Below, in pieces: positions 21,031 to 23,865 of a stretch of 23,865 nt of DNA. The notes under the pieces are model-generated. The model did not search any database. It saw only the letters and a program-made list of their open reading frames with translations, and was not told the origin of the DNA. Each line of letters begins with the position of its first letter. The stretch's first letter is position 1. Location of the stretch: assembly GCA_964632545.1 (NCBI GenBank), contig CAZWBQ010000017.1:1-23865 (forward strand). The letters are read 5' to 3'. This stretch comes from UBA7398 sp964632545 (GTDB taxonomy: Bacteria > Actinomycetota > Actinomycetes > Nanopelagicales > Nanopelagicaceae). Made by a program: the position numbers and the translations under genes.

Positions 21031-22419
21031 ATGAGCACCTTGAAACTTTACGATACTGCAACGCGAACTGTTCGCGATTTTAAGCCGATTAAAGATGGCG
21101 AAGTATCAATCTATTTGTGTGGCGCTACCGTGCAAGCCGCACCTCATATTGGTCATATTAGAAGTGGCGTTAATTTCGATATTTTGCGACGTTGGTTAAT
21201 GGCATCTGGAAATAATGTAACTTTTGTAAGAAATGTGACTGACATCGATGACAAGATTTTACAGAAAGCGATTACTGAAAAATCGCCATGGTGGGCAGTA
21301 GCAATGAAGTACGAACGCGCATTTAGCGATGCTTATGCTGCGTTAAATGTATTGCCACCAACTTACGAGCCGCGCGCGACTGGGCACATTACCCAGATGA
21401 TTGAATTAATGGAGAAGCTAATTTCAAATGGGTCGGCATATGCCCCTGGAAATGGTGATGTTTATTTAGAAGTTCGAAAATTAAAGCGCTACTTAACACT
21501 TTCTAATCAAAAGCTCGATGACTTGTTGCCGGCGGGCGATGCGGATGAAACTTACAAACGCGATCCACGTGATTTTGCACTTTGGAAAGCAGCTAAACCA
21601 GGAGAGCCTTCTTGGCCAACCCCGTGGGGTGCTGGCCGACCAGGTTGGCATTTGGAATGTTCCGCAATGGCAGAAGCTTATTTAGGTAAAAGTTTTGATA
21701 TTCATGGTGGCGGTTTAGATTTAATTTTTCCACATCATGAAAATGAGATCGCGCAATCTGAAGCGGTTGGATATAGTTTTGCAAACCTATGGATGCATAA
21801 TGCATGGGTTACAACTGCTGGTGAAAAAATGAGTAAGTCACTAGGGAATTCACTGTTAGTTACTGAAATATTAAAACGAGTGCGAGGTGTAGAGCTTCGT
21901 TGGTATTTAGGTAGCGCTCATTACCGCTCCATGTTGGAATTTTCTTTTGAAGCTTTAGAAGAATCAGCAGTAGCCTTTAGAAGAATTGAGAATTTCTTAA
22001 ACCGTGCCATGGAAACTTTAGGCAAGAACCCAGAGCCAGTAATTTCTAAAGATTTTGCGAAGTTAATGGATGAGGATTTAGCAGTGCCGCAAGCTCTAGC
22101 TCTACTCTCAGAGTGGTTAAAGAGTGGAAATAGCGCGCTCACGTCTAATGATTCGAAGGTTGTAAGTGAAGCTGCTGCAAATATTCGCGGAGTTTTATCG
22201 ATTCTAGGCTGTGATCCATTCGATCTTGCATTTGCGCAATCTGGAAGTGGAAATTTGAACGAAGCAATGGATGGTTTAATTGCGCTATTGCTCGAACAAC
22301 GCGAAGCAGCCCGATTACGTAAAGATTTTTCAGCGGCTGATTCCATTAGAGATCGAATTACTTCGCTGGGAATTACCATCGAGGACACCGCAGCAGGACC
22401 ACGTTGGAGTGTGAATTAA
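21031..22419 (+). CDS. cysS: Cysteinyl-tRNA synthetase
   Basis: A class I aminoacyl-tRNA synthetase that charges tRNA-Cys. The 462-residue enzyme has HIGH at residues 39-42 (AAPHIGHIRSG) and KMSKS at 266-270 (GEKMSKSLGN). The zinc ligands are Cys30, the Cys of WHLECSAM, and His/Glu of FPHHENEIAQSE. The YLCGATVQAAPHIGH form is that of actinobacterial CysS, not the related mycothiol ligase MshC (YVCGITPYDATHLGH type). A C-terminal anticodon-binding helical domain ends with REAARLRKDFSAADSIRD. Its stop directly abuts the rlmB start. Confidence 0.97.
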   Translation: MSTLKLYDTATRTVRDFKPIKDGEVSIYLCGATVQAAPHIGHIRSGVNFDILRRWLMASGNNVTFVRNVTDIDDKILQKAITEKSPWWAVAMKYERAFSDAYAALNVLPPTYEPRATGHITQMIELMEKLISNGSAYAPGNGDVYLEVRKLKRYLTLSNQKLDDLLPAGDADETYKRDPRDFALWKAAKPGEPSWPTPWGAGRPGWHLECSAMAEAYLGKSFDIHGGGLDLIFPHHENEIAQSEAVGYSFANLWMHNAWVTTAGEKMSKSLGNSLLVTEILKRVRGVELRWYLGSAHYRSMLEFSFEALEESAVAFRRIENFLNRAMETLGKNPEPVISKDFAKLMDEDLAVPQALALLSEWLKSGNSALTSNDSKVVSEAAANIRGVLSILGCDPFDLAFAQSGSGNLNEAMDGLIALLLEQREAARLRKDFSAADSIRDRITSLGITIEDTAAGPRWSVN

Positions 22420-23508
22420 ATGGCTGGAAAGAAAACTGGCAAGAATCCGGGCGCAAAACAACGCCGCGGCTTGCGCGGAAAAGGACCAACTCCTAAAGCG
22501 GCTGATCGCCCGTATCACGTTGCGGCAAAAGCGAAGAGTCGTAAATCAACTTATAAGCCAGAACGTAAACGAACAGATGATGAAAGAAGTGAACGTCAAA
22601 CTTCGGATCGTGCGCGACCTTCGTCAGGTAGACCAACAAGTGGAAGACCTTCTACTGGTCGACCATCTACATCGAGAGGTAAACGACCTGGCACAGATCG
22701 CGGTCGCCCAGATAAACGCGGTTCTGCTCGCCCACGTCAAGATCGTGCAGTTAGGGAAAAAAGTAGCGCAACCTACGTCGACACTATTGCTGGAAGAAAT
22801 ACAGTTGTGGAAGCACTCCGTGCAAATATTCCCGCAAAAGAACTTATCGTTGCAATTGGTTTAGATGTTGATGAACGAATTACCGAAATTTTAGATCACG
22901 CAAGAGTTAGTGGTTTAACGATTCGTGAAGTTACTCGTCACCAAGTTGAATCTATAACCGGAATGGCAAATCATCAAGGCGTTGCTTTAATTGTTAAGCC
23001 ATATGCGTATTCATCACAGAAAGAAATATTCCAAAGGGCAAAATCACCAGCGTTATTTGTTGCAGTCGATGGCGTAACAGATCCTAGAAATATTGGCGCA
23101 ATAGTTAGAAGTGCGGCAGCATTTGGTGCTGATGGCGTATTAATTCCAGAACGTCGCAATGCCAGCATTACAGCAACAGCTTGGAAGGCTTCAGCAGGTG
23201 CAGCAGCACGACTTCCAATCGCTCAAGTAAAAAACTTAGCTCGATCGATCGAAGATGCTAAAGAGTTTGGGTGCTTTATTGTCGGTTTAGATGGCGAAAG
23301 TTCAGAGACCGTAGATGGCCTAAAAATCGCTACCGATTCGCTCTACGTCATCGTAGGAAGTGAAGGAAAAGGGCTTTCTCGACTAGTACGAGAGAAGTGC
23401 GATGTTGTAGTTTCAATTCCGATGCGTCAGAGCGTTGAGTCATTAAACGCGAGCGTAGCGATGGCGATTGCACTTTACACAATTGAAGAAAAACGTCGGA
23501 AAATCTAG
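22420..23508 (+). CDS. rlmB: RlmB-type 23S rRNA 2'-O-ribose methyltransferase (SpoU family) with basic N-terminal tail
   Basis: A SAM-dependent SPOUT methyltransferase expected to methylate the ribose of a guanosine in 23S rRNA. Residues 1 to about 115 form a disordered, Lys/Arg/Ser/Pro-rich tail with SGRP(T/S)-type repeats. Then comes an L30e-like substrate-binding domain (DTIAGRNTVVEALRANIPAKE). The trefoil-knot catalytic domain has motif 1 DPRNIGAIVRSA, motif 2 VGSEGKGLSRL and motif 3 SIPMRQSVESLNASVA. Total 362 residues, against about 245 for E. coli RlmB; the tail explains the difference. Which rRNA or tRNA site is modified is inferred from the family. Confidence 0.92.
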   Translation: MAGKKTGKNPGAKQRRGLRGKGPTPKAADRPYHVAAKAKSRKSTYKPERKRTDDERSERQTSDRARPSSGRPTSGRPSTGRPSTSRGKRPGTDRGRPDKRGSARPRQDRAVREKSSATYVDTIAGRNTVVEALRANIPAKELIVAIGLDVDERITEILDHARVSGLTIREVTRHQVESITGMANHQGVALIVKPYAYSSQKEIFQRAKSPALFVAVDGVTDPRNIGAIVRSAAAFGADGVLIPERRNASITATAWKASAGAAARLPIAQVKNLARSIEDAKEFGCFIVGLDGESSETVDGLKIATDSLYVIVGSEGKGLSRLVREKCDVVVSIPMRQSVESLNASVAMAIALYTIEEKRRKI

Positions 23509-23523
23509 GGAAATCTAGAAAAG

Positions 23524-23529
23524 TAGAAT
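23524..23529 (+). promoter_or_regulatory. Possible -10 box TAGAAT before the GDSL hydrolase gene
   Basis: TAGAAT lies 22 bases before ATG 23552; GAGAG about 8 bases before the ATG could be the ribosome binding site. No clear -35 is seen. Confidence 0.35.
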
Positions 23530-23551
23530 AATAAATAAGAGAGTTAAGATT

Positions 23552-23865
23552 ATGAATTATCAAAGGTTTATTGCACTCGGTGACTCAATGACCGAGGGTA
23601 TGACTGATGAAGTAGTTAATGGAAAATATCGAGGTTGGGCTGATCGAGTTGCGGATGTATTAGCAAATGATAATCCTGGTTTCACATATGTAAACCTCGC
23701 AGTACGTGGCAAATTGATCGGACAAGTTGCTCGCGAACAAGTTCCACCAGCGCTTAAATTAATTGATGGCAAGTCAACACTTGTTTCATTTCACGCTGGC
23801 GCAAATGATGTAATTCGACCAAAGTATGATCCAGAGAGAGTAATTGCAGAGTATACAAAAACTGC
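23552..23865 (+). CDS. SGNH/GDSL hydrolase, N-terminal part (runs off the window)
   Basis: The open frame begins at ATG 23552 and continues without a stop to the last base, giving about 104 residues. It has block I FIALGDSMTEG with the nucleophile Ser, the block II region (VNLAVRGKLIGQV, Gly position), and block III GANDV with the oxyanion Asn. This defines a GDSL-type esterase or lipase of the SGNH superfamily. The block V Asp-x2-His is beyond the window. No signal peptide is present, so the enzyme is probably cytoplasmic. The substrate is unknown. Confidence 0.9.
   Translation, partial: MNYQRFIALGDSMTEGMTDEVVNGKYRGWADRVADVLANDNPGFTYVNLAVRGKLIGQVAREQVPPALKLIDGKSTLVSFHAGANDVIRPKYDPERVIAEYTKT

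Noticed and set aside
1..23865. Mobile element, prophage, toxin-antitoxin or defence island
   Set aside because: No transposase, integrase, phage or nuclease genes and no terminal repeats were seen; gene content is conserved core plus a sugar block.

Overview
The window looks like a piece of a small, streamlined, AT-leaning actinobacterial genome, most likely a freshwater Nanopelagicales (acI) type such as Planktophila or Nanopelagicus. The reasons are mycothiol genes (mshA, mshD), actinobacterial regulators (GlnR, CarD, SenX3/RegX3, a Nur-like Fur protein), LpqE-like and YbjN-like neighbours, gene ends that touch or overlap, and AT-rich codon use that is unusual for Actinomycetota. The genus is inferred; no rRNA or other marker is present.

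Layout. 1-356: C-terminus of an alanine-rich repeat protein and its terminator. 400-5253: a same-strand sugar block with a nucleotide-sugar dehydrogenase (interrupted by exactly 100 N), a GT4 glycosyltransferase, a UDP-glucuronate-decarboxylase-like epimerase, a PfkB kinase and an aldose 1-epimerase. 5378-5487: a bidirectional terminator and an imperfect minus-strand tRNA. 5565-8530: a class III aminotransferase convergent with glnR-mshD. 8615-10956: nur-like regulator and ygfZ, a DsrE protein, a 39-residue membrane peptide and nitrobindin. 10957-12651: a large secreted protein. 12676-16170: asparaginase, mshA, ybjN-like gene, gpmA. 16172-18736: phoU divergent from senX3-regX3 with PHO-box-like repeats between them. 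18705-23508: LpqE-like lipoprotein, carD, ispDF, cysS, rlmB. 23552-end: start of a GDSL/SGNH hydrolase.

How the genes work together. mshA and mshD are the first and last steps of mycothiol synthesis. GlnR (nitrogen), SenX3/RegX3/PhoU (phosphate) and the Nur-like protein (probably nickel) are nutrient regulators. carD-ispDF-cysS-rlmB is a housekeeping run for transcription, isoprenoids and translation.

The strongest non-gene signal is a recurring promoter/start unit: TAnnnT, exactly 6 bases, then ATG or GTG. It is seen before ten genes on both strands, with an eleventh at 7 bases. This predicts transcription starting on the first base of the start codon (leaderless mRNA) and fixes several start codons. 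No CRISPR array, insertion sequence, prophage or defence system was seen. I found no clearly new multi-gene system. The best leads are the leaderless and symmetric promoter architecture, a membrane-anchor-less SenX3, the Nur-like regulator beside a His-rich MshD, the odd tRNA, and a secreted protein with paired-Cys modules and a degenerate M23-like domain.
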